DNA from: Siderastrea siderea
Lineage: Eukaryota > Cnidaria > Anthozoa > Scleractinia > Rhizangiidae
NCBI GenBank assembly: GCA_964030785.1
Contig: OZ034968.1
Location: 38,051,186-38,115,185 of the forward strand
Length of the DNA: 64,000 nt
Direction: 5' to 3'
The translations under genes and the position numbers were made by a program. The notes beneath the pieces are model-generated. The model had not been told where the DNA came from. It did no database searches and was given only the letters and a program-made list of their open reading frames with translations. Below, one piece after another: positions 1 to 10,727 of this stretch; the stretch's first letter is position 1; every line of letters begins with the position of its first letter.

Positions 1-2395
1 TTTTGTCGATTATTCTGTCCATTTTACATAAGTGATGGTGGGATTTAAGAAGCAATGCAATGGTCTAATTTGCATAAACAAGTTGAAATTTGATATACAA
101 CAACCTGTGGGAGTGGGAAATTTCAGCACTTTTCATTTTCAAGGCTGTTTTCTGCCTAATACTTGATACGTAACCATAGTTTTCTATATCAGGATATTTT
201 AAATTCAATTGAGTAGACAAAATTTATTTTATGGGAAACTCGCGAGTCAATGGGTTAAGTAATTGTTGCGTTTCTGTACGTTTTAAAAATACATTTTCAG
301 CTAGCTGTGCATGTCCTTTATTATATTATTTGTATTTGAATGTATTTCTTAAACTGAAGGGAAGTGAACGAGCAATGGATACACTAAATACAAAGCGTGA
401 AACACAAATAGTCAAGTCCAGTATAGTTGACATTCCCTGGGCAAACTCCTTCAACAAACTTTAATTGTTGCCTTGTTGCATTTTTATAAACATTTTAAAA
501 AACCATTTCAGTTGTGCAAGTCTTGACAGCAATATATGTAGTTGTTATTTGTTTGTGCTTATTTTACCTTGTCATTATTAATAAAACCGTAGAAAAGCGG
601 GGGCAGCTGTAGTGACAACTATTACTAGTTAAAGGATTGTGTGGTGTATAATCTATATTTTCATAGTAATGTTGTATATTTTTTGTCATTTAAACGCCCG
701 AGAATGCACACATGGGAATCAATATATCATATATTGGCTGAAGTGTTGAATACAGGGCTGCTTGTGTTTTTTGCTATTGACTAGCATATTGTAAAGTTAA
801 GCGTACAATGTTGATTACAAAGACACCAATGGGCTTGAAATCACTGTCTCAGTTTTAGTGTACATTGCCAGGCTCACCTCATTTTGAAATACATTTATTT
901 ATCTTTTCCTCTAATAAGCTCTTCCCCTTCCCAGAAAAATTAATAAGCCCTTCTAGAAAGTAAGAACCCCTAAAAGTCCTTTGAGTGCATTGATAAGCAC
1001 AGGGCTTATTGTGGGGATTTGTGGTACATGTGCAAATATAAATTCCAAGGTAGTCTGTGTAAGCCAGGTAGTCTTGCAGGAAAAGCAAAGATTTTTATTA
1101 ATACTTGCTAATAAGGTTATTCTGAAAAGCTGGTTTACTAACTTAGATCAACTGCCACTGAACCATTGCCAACGACTACCTGCACCTTACAAACGACTTA
1201 TTGATGACACCAACAAAACAAACGAAAGACAAACTGACTAGTTGTACTAACAATAGACCGGCAGACATTTGACTAACAGATTGAAAAGCACAAATCACAT
1301 TTTACAGTATTCACAGCAAATAACATCGTGTATTAACTGAAACATGACCAATAACATTGTGAGTTCATCGATCAATCAGGACAACAACCAGAGACTTCTA
1401 ACATTTACTGACGATTCACAGTTCACTTGATGATGACTTCCGCTCAGGTTTTTTCCAAAACATCAGTCAATGTCATCACGAACAGTCCTTCTGAGGACTA
1501 CACACATCCAGATGATCATACTTCACTGACTTGTGAAGGTCATTTGAATGCATTGAATGCATTTGAGTTAAAAATGCTTACTCCATGGATTATCCCATAG
1601 ACAACTCCATAGACACCATAACAGAATTTTGTTAGAGGTCTGTTAAGAGGTTTACTGCAAGCCAAAATATAAAGCAAAAAAAGGTAATGTCTGTATAGTT
1701 TGGGGGAGAGAAATTGGAGGACTGCAGTACTCGTATTTGTACTGAGAAAGTATGAGCCAGATGTGCAACCATTTTCCTCAGCCATTCCTTCCCCTGTTGC
1801 AACCTTGTTCACAAATGTTTGTTGGTGGGTTTCTTATTTTTGATTCAACAAATTGTCCTAAATCATTTTTATTCTGGGTAATAGGTCTGGATGGAGTAAG
1901 TGAACTCTGGATTCACCCTTACACCCTTTCAGTTTCTTTTTGCCAAAAAGGACTTTTTCTCTTTGTACATGTAGTTTAGCTCATGGTACAAAAGATAATT
2001 CAATTGATCTGCCATGTCCTGTGATGGTTTTAACTTTGATAGATCACGAGTAGGGGAGTTTCTCATGTATTTTATAAGTGACTGTAAGTAATGTCTTTTA
2101 GGTGGTCACTAGGTAGTGTGAGTCATTAGAGTTCTCCACAGTGAAGCAGCCCTGTCAACATGATTTGTGGTAGCAGGCAACATAGCAGAAGAAGTAGGCT
2201 GCAAGGACTGGGTCTTTCTGTCTATTAGGAGGTTCTTTGGGAACTTCAGTGTGAAGCAAGCAGCAAATGAGTGCCCGTAGACGTCTAAATTGCCGGCTAC
2301 CGGCACATTTTGTCAGGGCTGGGGTAGGTTGTGGCATAGCCCCCAGATCTGTTTTGACCCATCTATAAATGAGCATCATTTTTTTTTTTCAACAG
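1..2395. other. Sequence upstream of first recognised ABRAXAS1 exon
   Basis: No convincing coding exon was found here. The MPN-like N-terminal exons expected for Abraxas, which should end in a split serine codon to join the exon at 2396, could not be located on the + strand. This stretch is therefore either a long intron whose 5' exons lie before the window, or it holds short exons too diverged to recognise. Reading frames of 60-90 codons on both strands have no family resemblance. Confidence 0.4.
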
Positions 2396-5300
2396 TTTCT
2401 ACACTGGTGTTGGTCAAATTGTTGATGATGCTGTTTTAGAGGAGCTTAATAATGACAATGGAAAGACTGAAGTAAGTGAGAGAATTTTCTCTTGAAACCT
2501 AGTTATCCTGAGTTTTTGAATCAAACTGTCATGTGTTAGGAGAGGTATAAATATTCTGAGCTATCTAACTACACAATAGTCATATTCTACATGTACAAAG
2601 TTCAGAATGCACCTGATAATGTTTATTATGTTTTTTACTGGTATCAATCATAATAACTCAATCAAAAACAAACAAACAAACAAAGTGAACTGAAACCCAC
2701 AAATGTAAACATATCACCTTCCCCCTCCACCCTGGTTGAAATTCTAACTGGATGTTAACATAAACAAGACCCTAATGGTTCTTTATTTGATTCTAACCTA
2801 GGATCCCCTTGAAGATCCTATAGGATATTATTTGGGATCTTGTATATAGGATCCTGTAAGATCCTGTAGGATAATTCTGAACACTTTGTGAACACTGTAA
2901 ACTGTTTAAACTATTTAATAATTTGGGTTATTTTGCAGAAAGTCATTGGCTGGTTTAAATTTCGCCGCAACACGCAAGGACTGGTTTCCATGAGGGAAAG
3001 ATTTATCCATCACAATCTCATTGAGAAGTTCAACTTTACTCCTGCTAAAGGTATTTGTAAAATAAGACAAAGTCAATGTAACATACATTTGCGAGACTAC
3101 TGTAATTTTGAGAAATTCTATAGTCAATGTTTGCTAACCTGAAGGATAACTGCTACATAAAACTATGACAGAATAACAACTAGTCAAGTTTATTAGGAGC
3201 TATTTAGCAGTTTGTTTAATCACCTTCGTTGAGAGATCTTCAAGTGATTTAGGGTCACCATTTGGGAACAGCTGAAGGCCTCTGGACACAGAGACTCCAT
3301 TCCACCACATAGCTCTTTGCATTGCCCTGTTCAGCCTGTCTCTCCTGTCAGTAAGAAAGTTCCATACTTTGTCTGAGTAAGCTTCCAGTCATACATGCGC
3401 TTACAGTTATGTTTCAAGAAACTTACTTAGTCTATCGAGACAAAACAGACTTTCGCTTAATGTTAATTGATCACAGAACTGTTCACTGCTATTTTTCTAT
3501 ATAAAAGTGTCTTTTCTGATGTTAAATTTAAGCTTCCATACTCTGATTCATCTTATCTGTTTAGGATATTCTATATTGCACAGTCAATTCTTTACAAGGT
3601 TAAGTCCCACATGAGCCAAGTAGGCCCACATGGCCAGAGCTTATCCTGGTTTCTGTAGCATGAAGCAACTGAGAGTATTGCTACTCCCCCCTGGATGGGA
3701 TGCTAGTCCATCGCAGGGTTAACCCCAGCAGTATGTCACCAGTACCCATTTATACACCTGGGTGGAGAGAGACAATTTGGAGTAAAGTTTCTTGTGTAAG
3801 GAAACAACACAATGGCAGGGACTGGGCGTCGAACCACCAACCTTCAGATCTGAAGTCCAATGCACTATCCACTTCACCACTGTGCCCCCTTAATTCTTTA
3901 CTAGTGCGAGAAGAAAATGAATAGAAAGGTACCAGGGAGGGAGGAGAACAATCAATGATTGAACTAATGTGCGATGTTATATCATGGTATTTTTCTCCTT
4001 ATTTAGAATTCATCATGGCAGTCTTCACAGCTTCCATGAGCAGGGACATGTCAACTCACAAATTTGACTACAGCTTTTGTTGTTCTTCTGACAGAGAAGG
4101 GTATGCATGTGTGAATAACACAATCCTAAGCACGAATCTCAGCTGTCACCTAGCCAAAATGGTACCACACCAACAGATTTAGTTAAACCGTTAAGGATGT
4201 GACAAGAATCCCACTCGGTACTTATAGGGGAATTCCCTTGGAGATCCCCTGGGAATCCCTTCAGTCTCAAGTAAGAAGCTTAAAATACATACAGCTATTT
4301 CAATTAACATTGCTGGAAAGGTAGTATGGGTAGCTGTAAATCTTTTGTGATTCTGCTGTAATTTTACGGCTGTCACTGCCATGGCATGGGTGAAAGTACC
4401 ATAAATACTTGTTTGTGTGATTAATTTTCTGTAGGCCATGTTTTCTGTAAGCCATAGCTGTGCTTGGTAAACTTTTTAGTAAAGTTAATCACCCATATCA
4501 CCTTGCAGTCTTATTGGGTAGGCATCCCGAGAGCATTAATTGAAACTGCTGTATGCTGTTTGAATTGAAATTTATTAATTTTAGTAACAAAGATTATGTT
4601 TGTTATTGCAGGGTTTTTGAGCCAGTTCAAGTAAAGATACTTAACCTAGGAGACACGTCACATTCTGAGTACAGACTAAACTGCCTCTCTGCACAAGCCA
4701 CATCAAGTCTATTTTATGAAGTAATTGACTCTTACAGGTAACTTGATATAACACTTGACAAGTGAAATTTAAAAGGCTTTGAAATGATAGATTTTGAAAC
4801 GAAAAACTAACTTAGTAATGCCTTATTTTTCAAAGTATAAATCCATGTAAATATTTATTTATTTTTTCCTGCAGGAATGACTTTGTTGATGATAAAGGAT
4901 GTATACAACAGGCTTCTCATATGCATGGCATGTACATTACAATGATGAAGAAACTTCAAGTAAGTTAGAAATTAAACAAAAGCTTACTATTTCGGCCTCT
5001 GGTTGTCATCTTAAGTTTATTTCCTTCATAAATGTCCTAACTCCCCTCTTTTCACAGCTCCCTAGAGTGCTTTTGGCAAGCTACAGTAGTTCTCCTAGGT
5101 TTAGGGTTTAAAGGCAATGCAATTCCATAGATGTGCTGTCTGCTATGTGTCGGTGGTAGACATAGACCTCTTTACCAATATTGCAGCTGGAATTTTAGAT
5201 ACTGATTTTGCATAAATCAGTTTTGATGAACATTATTAGATGTCCAGGGTGGTAAAATCAACGTGGCAGCTGTTGTGATAAAGCTGTTACTTCTTTGGGT

Positions 5301-7422
5301 TCAATAATAGACAGTCATTTTATGGTATAAATTAAACTTGCAATTGGCCAAATTCCCAAGGGTTTTATACAGCTGTAGGTCAGTTGTATAAAGAATTGCA
5401 TTATTATTATTATTATTGTTATTATTATTATTATTAGTTGTAGAGTACCTGCACCATCCAGTTCTAGCTAGGTATTTTCTTGCTGCATTTAACATGTTCT
5501 TGTGTTGTGTACTGTAGTTGTACCTTTATTGTATCGTTTTGCAATTTCGTGTGTTGTCCACCAGGAGCTGGTTGAAGTGGTAAAAATGAGTGAAACAACC
5601 ATATCATCATTAACTGAGGAAGTAGAAATGAGAAGAGCAGCACTGGAACACTGTCGACAGCAACTTGTTAGGGAAAATGGTAAGCTGTAGTGTGTTTTGC
5701 TGACCTTTATACAATGGACAGAGTAAAATGCTCATTTTGTTTGGTTTGGGGGAGTTTATGATTAACCCTTTAAGCCCCAATATCAGTATGCATATTCTCC
5801 TTACTGTTCTCCATACATTTCTTATGTTACTAGTTGAGAGAATTTGGTTAAACATCAAGATATTTCATGTTTGGTGATCATTTCCGTTATTCTCATGACC
5901 TGTATATTTGATCAACTAGTGATATCGTAAGGAGAAATTAGATGCTTATCACTCTTGGGGCTTAAAGGGTTAACCTGGAGCAAAACTCATACAGTCATTT
6001 TCATACCTTAAAAAGCCTTTTAATTGTGTTAATACAGCTGGAGTTTATTATGGTACTAGTTGGGAGAATTTGCATAAAAGTCAAAACATCTCGTCTTTGA
6101 TGATCATTTCCTTTATTCTTAATGACTTGCATGTTTGATCAAGTAGTGATACAGTAAGGACAAATCAGATGCTTGTCACTACTGAGGCTTAAAGGGTTAT
6201 AAAGTACAGATGCACGAATAATGTAAATGAGCCACAAAGTTCTGTGCACACAAATCACTCTGAAGATTTTTAGAAACATTTTTAATTTTGCCTGGGATAA
6301 CCGATCTCAAAACAATGCAGAGCAACATTTAACACACAAATTAACATGCTTGCCATGAAAACTGGGTAGCTTTTGAACATTTTTTTTTACACTTCTCTTG
6401 CACTAAATCTTTCAATCATTGCATCAAGAAATCTCGTTTGTTCCCCATTTCTGTTAACAACAAATAACAGCATTCCATTTTTTCTGGTAACCCGCACAGT
6501 TAGCATCCGCAAGTTTTATGTATATGCAGCTGTAAATTATAGGTCGTACAGGTATACTCTTCTGTTGCCACGCTGGATAATTTACAGATAGCCATTATAC
6601 AGGCGAACTAGTCAGCAGTCAATAGTATTGAAGGTCAGCACGTGCTCTGGAAAGTCACCGTCAGTGCTTACAGCTGTGGGATGTGTTTTTGCAGTACCTT
6701 CAGCTCATGTGCTAAATATTTGCTGTACTTGTTTGTTTCTCAGTTTTCCAGTGTTAATCCAGTTTGATAAGTGCCTCCTGATCTTGCATGTGTGTTGTTG
6801 CTAGGTTGTGGGTTTTTCCAGTCATGACCATGAGAACGGTACTGTCTGGGGGTGGCTGGTTGCCAGTAGAAAACCCTGAATATTTTAAGAATCCAAATTC
6901 TGTGCAGTGAAGCGGGGCTCTAACATTATTATTATAATTATTTTTTTATATTCTCACCTTGTACTTTCTTGTATTGTTATAGAGCAATCCTGTGATGTTG
7001 ACGATAAAAGGCCTCTACAGCCAAACTCTGTTTCAAGCGATTCAAACCAGGATGAAAGAAATGACTTAAAATCTGTTGACAAGCATGGATCAGAGATACC
7101 TGTTGAGGATAACAGGACGAAAGATGCAACTTCTACAAACAGTAACTCAATAGAGATAATTGATCACCGACATCCAAAGGAAAAGGAGAATGCTCAGATG
7201 GAAGAAAAACCCAATGCTGAATCTGAAAATTTAAACAGAAGACGGAAACAAAAGATACCTGCTAGAGTTGTTGCTTATGCAGTAGCTGTAGATGATGATG
7301 ACATTACGGATGATGAGACACAAACGTATTCTGTTGATGATAATATTAAAGGAAGTGGGACAACCTATGAAGAGAAATTTTCACAGAATTTATCCATGGA
7401 ATCCTCATCACCAGTTTTCTAG
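2396..7422 (+). CDS. ABRAXAS1: ABRAXAS1-like BRCA1-A complex subunit (5' exons missing)
   Basis: Abraxas is the scaffold of the nuclear BRCA1-A deubiquitinase complex (with RAP80, BRCC36, BRE and MERIT40) at DNA breaks. Seven consecutive exons with GT-AG borders and matching phases were read: 2396-2471, 2939-3050, 4007-4100, 4612-4737, 4875-4959, 5565-5679 and 6983-7422, about 348 residues. Exon two begins KVIGWFKFRRNTQ, the family's VxGWYKFRR block; exon four has ILNLGDTSHSEY (human ANLGMSEQLGY region). Exons five and six give the coiled coil. The last exon is acidic and polar with a basic NRRRKQK patch, possibly a nuclear signal. The protein ends SSSPVF. This is the SPxF phospho-motif that binds BRCA1 BRCT repeats in ABRAXAS1 and is absent from ABRAXAS2, which decides the paralogue. 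A serine two residues before the motif serine matches the second phospho-site of the human tail. The N-terminal half of the MPN-like domain is not found. An ATTAAA near 7649 could be the poly(A) signal. Confidence 0.88.
3602..3890 (-). repeat. tRNA-headed SINE-like repeat
   Basis: Read on the minus strand, the end near 3890 resembles a tRNA: an A-box-like TGGTGAAGTGGATAGTG and a B-box GGTTCGACGCC. The body continues to about 3602. A diverged relative lies at 11735-11990 in the same orientation, sharing the 'gggatgctagtc' and 'acccatnnatacannnggg' blocks. It lies in ABRAXAS1 intron 2. The boundaries are approximate. Confidence 0.55.
4270..4440. repeat. Fragment of interspersed repeat also present at 53.2 kb
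   Basis: The block 'acatacagctatttcaatta' followed by 'gtagtatgggtagctgtaaat' recurs, slightly changed, at 53168-53250 inside a fucosidase intron, where it forms one arm of an inverted repeat. Here it is a solo arm in ABRAXAS1 intron 3. Confidence 0.5.
5395..5437. repeat. (ATT)n microsatellite
   Basis: A short run of TTA/ATT triplets with one G interruption lies in ABRAXAS1 intron 5. Its minus-strand translation is a poly-Asn run, which is not a real protein. Confidence 0.9.
5766..5969. mobile_element. piggyBac-like MITE, copy 1
   Basis: The 204-bp element has imperfect terminal inverted repeats CCCTTTAAGCCCCAA / TTGGGGCTTAAAGGG and is flanked on both sides by TTAA (5762-5765 and 5970-5973). 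CCC..GGG ends at a duplicated TTAA are the piggyBac signature. It has no coding capacity. It lies in ABRAXAS1 intron 6; related copies follow at 6040-6198 and 7795-7997. Confidence 0.75.
6040..6198. mobile_element. piggyBac-like MITE, degraded copy 2
   Basis: This copy shares the interior 'tactagttgggagaatttg' and 'tttgatcaagtagtgata' blocks and the right end 'ggcttaaagggtta' with the element at 5766-5969. The left terminus is degraded. It is in the same intron. Confidence 0.65.
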
Positions 7423-7794
7423 TTTTGAACCAAAATAATATTACCAGACAGACTTAGTGTATTTCTCCCTTTTCAAATGCCCTACCCCTTTAATGTGATC
7501 AAGACAAAACCCTTCAAAAGATTTTAACATTTCGTAGTTTTGTACAGTTATTGTTCTATTCTAATGTAAATAGAGATTTACTAGACAGCCATGCATGTTT
7601 TATAAAATTTACGTAAACTTCGAGAAGCTGATACTGATTGCAGTAAAATATTAAACAAGATTTGAATATAATCTTAACAGAAAGATGTGGAAAACATTTT
7701 TTTTTCCAGCCAAAGTGAAGTCGTACGTAATGCCCTAACTCCAATTTCTGTTCTCTAAGGCAACTACGCCCAGGATTTTATTAGGTTCCCTTAA

Positions 7795-7997
7795 CCCTTT
7801 AATCCCTGATATAAAAATGCATATTCTCCTTACTGTTCTCTATACATTCTTATGGAACTAGTAAGGAGAATTTGACCAAATATCAGGACATCTTGTCCTT
7901 GGTGATCACTTCCTCTATTCTCGTCACTTGAATGTCTGATCAAGTAGTGACAATGTAAAAAGAAATTTCGTTTTCATCACTGTTGAGGCTTAAAGGG
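7795..7997. mobile_element. piggyBac-like MITE, copy 3
   Basis: The 203-bp copy has TTAA at 7791-7794, left end CCCTTTAATCCC and right end GGCTTAAAGGG. The right target site has mutated to TAAG. It sits about 370 bp after the ABRAXAS1 stop codon. Confidence 0.7.
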
Positions 7998-8021
7998 TAA
8001 GTGGTCTGCTGGTACCAATCT

Positions 8022-8169
8022 GGCTCCAGTTGTTCAAAGGCAGATTAACTATATCCACTGGGTAAATTACTATCAAGTGGATAAAATGTACCCCAACCGA
8101 TACATGTTATGTGCTGGATAGTAATTTATCCAGAGGATAAAGTTATCTGGCCTTTGCACAACTGGAGCC
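8022..8169. mobile_element. Palindromic MITE
   Basis: The 148-bp foldback has ends GGCTCCAGTTG and CAACTGGAGCC. The arms stay complementary inward ('ggataaa' and 'agtaattta' blocks). It has no reading frame. The superfamily cannot be assigned because no clear target duplication is seen. Confidence 0.65.
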
Positions 8170-8259
8170 TTGCCTAATGGTTTGCCTTATTGTTCCCCTT
8201 AGCTAGCGGATTGCTGGTTAGCTGGGACCAATGTATACACACGAGTCTACATTTTCTTA

Positions 8260-8482
8260 ACCTGCGATCAGGCCGAATTTTAGCATCGCTCTCATATTCT
8301 CTTACGTTGGTCGCTCGCTAAAATAGGGCCTGATACAATCTCTCACAGGAGTTCGTGTCGGCGGCCAAATTTTGGCCGCGGGAATCTCGCAATCTGATTG
8401 GCCCTTTAACAATACAGCTGTCTGCCCGTTGCGCCTGAATGTTTCACTGAGCGAAACGAAAATAGAGCCTGATCGCAGGTTG
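8260..8482. mobile_element. Mutator-like MITE with ~11-bp target duplication
   Basis: The terminal inverted repeats are ACCTGCGATCAGGC and GCCTGATCGCAGGTTG. ACATTTTCTTA flanks both sides (8249-8259 and 8483-8493). A 9-11 bp duplication with TIRs suggests a Mutator-type element. It is non-coding and about 223 bp. Confidence 0.65.
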
Positions 8483-8493
8483 ACATTTTCTTA

Positions 8494-10727
8494 ATCTAGA
8501 GACAAATTGCAATGGATTTACTTAACTTAGAAGAAGGGCACTCTGGCCACCCTTGTACCACTAACCATACATTGCATTTACCACTTCAGTACCACGCCTC
8601 CACCTGAGGGAATGGAAGGTATCTTCTTGTCTATTACGAGTCTTTGACTCTCAACAAGAAAGGATGCAGATAGAGGAGTCCATCCCTCATTGATAGCCAT
8701 TTCCATGGGTAATCTGTCGTAAGTTATTTTTGGATCTACTGCAGCTAGCAGGTATTAGAAATTCAAATTCAGTCATTAAATGTTAACATAAGGAGTTCCA
8801 GGCAGGAGTTTTGTAGGATAAATTAGAGCAAATGAATTCTTAAATTCTAAGGAAATGCATTCTTAAAAGACCACAGCTTCCCATGTCAAGTAGTTTAGAA
8901 CTGTTTGGAGATTGTATCTATCAAAACTAACGTCACCGGACTTCTCGGGCAAATTTGAACCAGACTTACCCTGAAAAACAAGTAGAACCAGGCTTACCAC
9001 CTGACATGTCAAGAAAGAAAGTTCAAAATTACAAGAGTCATTGAAATAATCCGAAACCAAGTTCCACAGTACAGCGCCTCTATAACGAAAAGAGTTTTGT
9101 GGAAAATCGCGGAACGAAAATCTGTGATCATGACAGCTGTGTTATGAGCACAAGTCCCAATAAAAGTTCACAATGTAGTTCAAAATCAATTTCAAAATCG
9201 TATGAGCCCAAATAAGGTGGTACAATGTATTTGAAAGAATGTTCAAATATGTCATTAAGTGTTAATCCTTAATTTCATGAGCTATTTCAAATCACATTTT
9301 TATCAGGACTGAAATGCAGTATGCATAGCGGTGAGTACATCTCATTTGACGGAAAAGACAAGTCCTCTAAAAAGCCCTTGCAAATGTCTAGCAGGCTGTG
9401 GTGTTAGTACAGGAACACTTTTTGTTTGCTGATGATGTCTGCTGTAAGGAATTGTTAGTTCTCAGTTCTCTCCCTCAGCATGGGGGGACGGGTACAGGAA
9501 AAGTAATAGTTGGGATCAAAAACAAAAGGTGATGGGATTTGCATTTGCAAGAGAGCAGGGAGAAGGAGAAATTTCACATTAACCCTCGGACATACAAGGG
9601 GGCGGAAGTTTGGTGAGAATCGCATGCTATGGTTATGAGATATGACGTCATAAGTAGCAGGTGGTCAGGCCATTTTTGATTGAAAACGTGTTTTCCACTT
9701 TTTTATGTGAAAAAAGCCGCACAATATTGACGAAAAGCAGCTGCAGTGTTTCATTACGTCATATTCTAGATGTCTAACATAAAAATTTTCATTTTTTGTC
9801 TTTCTTTGATAACTTCTAATTTTGGGTAAAATCCAAGATAGTGGCCATTGGCCATCTTGGATGACATCTCAGGCTCCCAGCAGCACCACAACCATAATAT
9901 TAACCTCATCTTGTAAGGCACATCAAAGGCCTTCTACTAAAGGTAAAATCTTGTAACAGCAAACCCAAGGGGGTCCATCAACAACACCCCTTGTACAAAT
10001 TATGGTGGGGGTCGGTCTGCTTGGACGTCTACAATTTTGCGATGACAGCAACAGGAGTGGATCCAAGAATTTTTGGCATGAGGGGTGCAAATGGCAATAT
10101 TTACTTGATTACAACAGTTGACAAGATTTCTTGGTAAACTTCATCTACTGGTTGTCTTATCACTTTATCCTTTCGTTTTATCCTTATTCAGTTTGAAGGA
10201 ATCCAGTTACTTCAAATTCCAAAAGACATGTAGGTTTGAAAGAGGGGGAAGGGGACAGGGGAGGGGTGTCCAGACCCCCAAGACTCTCCCCTAGATCTGC
10301 CACTGAACAGTACGTGCAAAGGATTGGGGTGGGGGGGGGGGGGGGTTGTGGGTTAGCTATTGGTAACAAAACATTCAGAGCCAACACTCCACTTTCCTCC
10401 ACTCCAATTTTGCCATTATTTTGTACTTGTAAGATGAGAAAAACATGATGAGGACTTTTCAAAGACCTTTTGGAGACCAATCTGAAGCAAACATCATGAG
10501 CAAAACTACTCACTAATTTAAACAATATTTATTGTTACTCACAGATTCCTACCAAGGGTGCAAAGAGAAAACTCGAGTCATAAGAAGACAGAAACAACAA
10601 CAACAACAAAACAAGTCAATATTATGGATCAAGGTGTTTTATTTATTTACAACATTTAGCCACAGCCTGTACATAATGTTTAGGCAGGGCTAGAAGCATT
10701 CAACAGAGAATCACCTCAAAGTAGCTG
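8494..10727. other. Intergenic region between convergent genes
   Basis: No conserved coding exon was seen. A stretch around 8530-8690 shares 'acgcctccacctgag' with the SINE-like repeat at 11.7-12.0 kb. A G-homopolymer region lies at 10300-10345, where two overlapping frames on opposite strands are low-complexity artefacts. The MRPS18C poly(A) signal is at the right edge. Confidence 0.5.
10638..10647 (-). promoter_or_regulatory. MRPS18C poly(A) signal (overlapping AATAAA pair)
   Basis: On the minus strand the sequence reads AAATAAATAAAA, giving two overlapping AATAAA hexamers about 80-90 bp downstream of the MRPS18C stop codon. Confidence 0.65.

Noticed and set aside
3467..3924. 63- and 74-codon + strand ORFs
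   Set aside because: They read through the SINE-like repeat on the wrong strand and have no family resemblance.
10184..10525. 113-codon minus ORF and its plus-strand shadow
   Set aside because: Low-complexity poly-G/poly-C region; no conserved motif.
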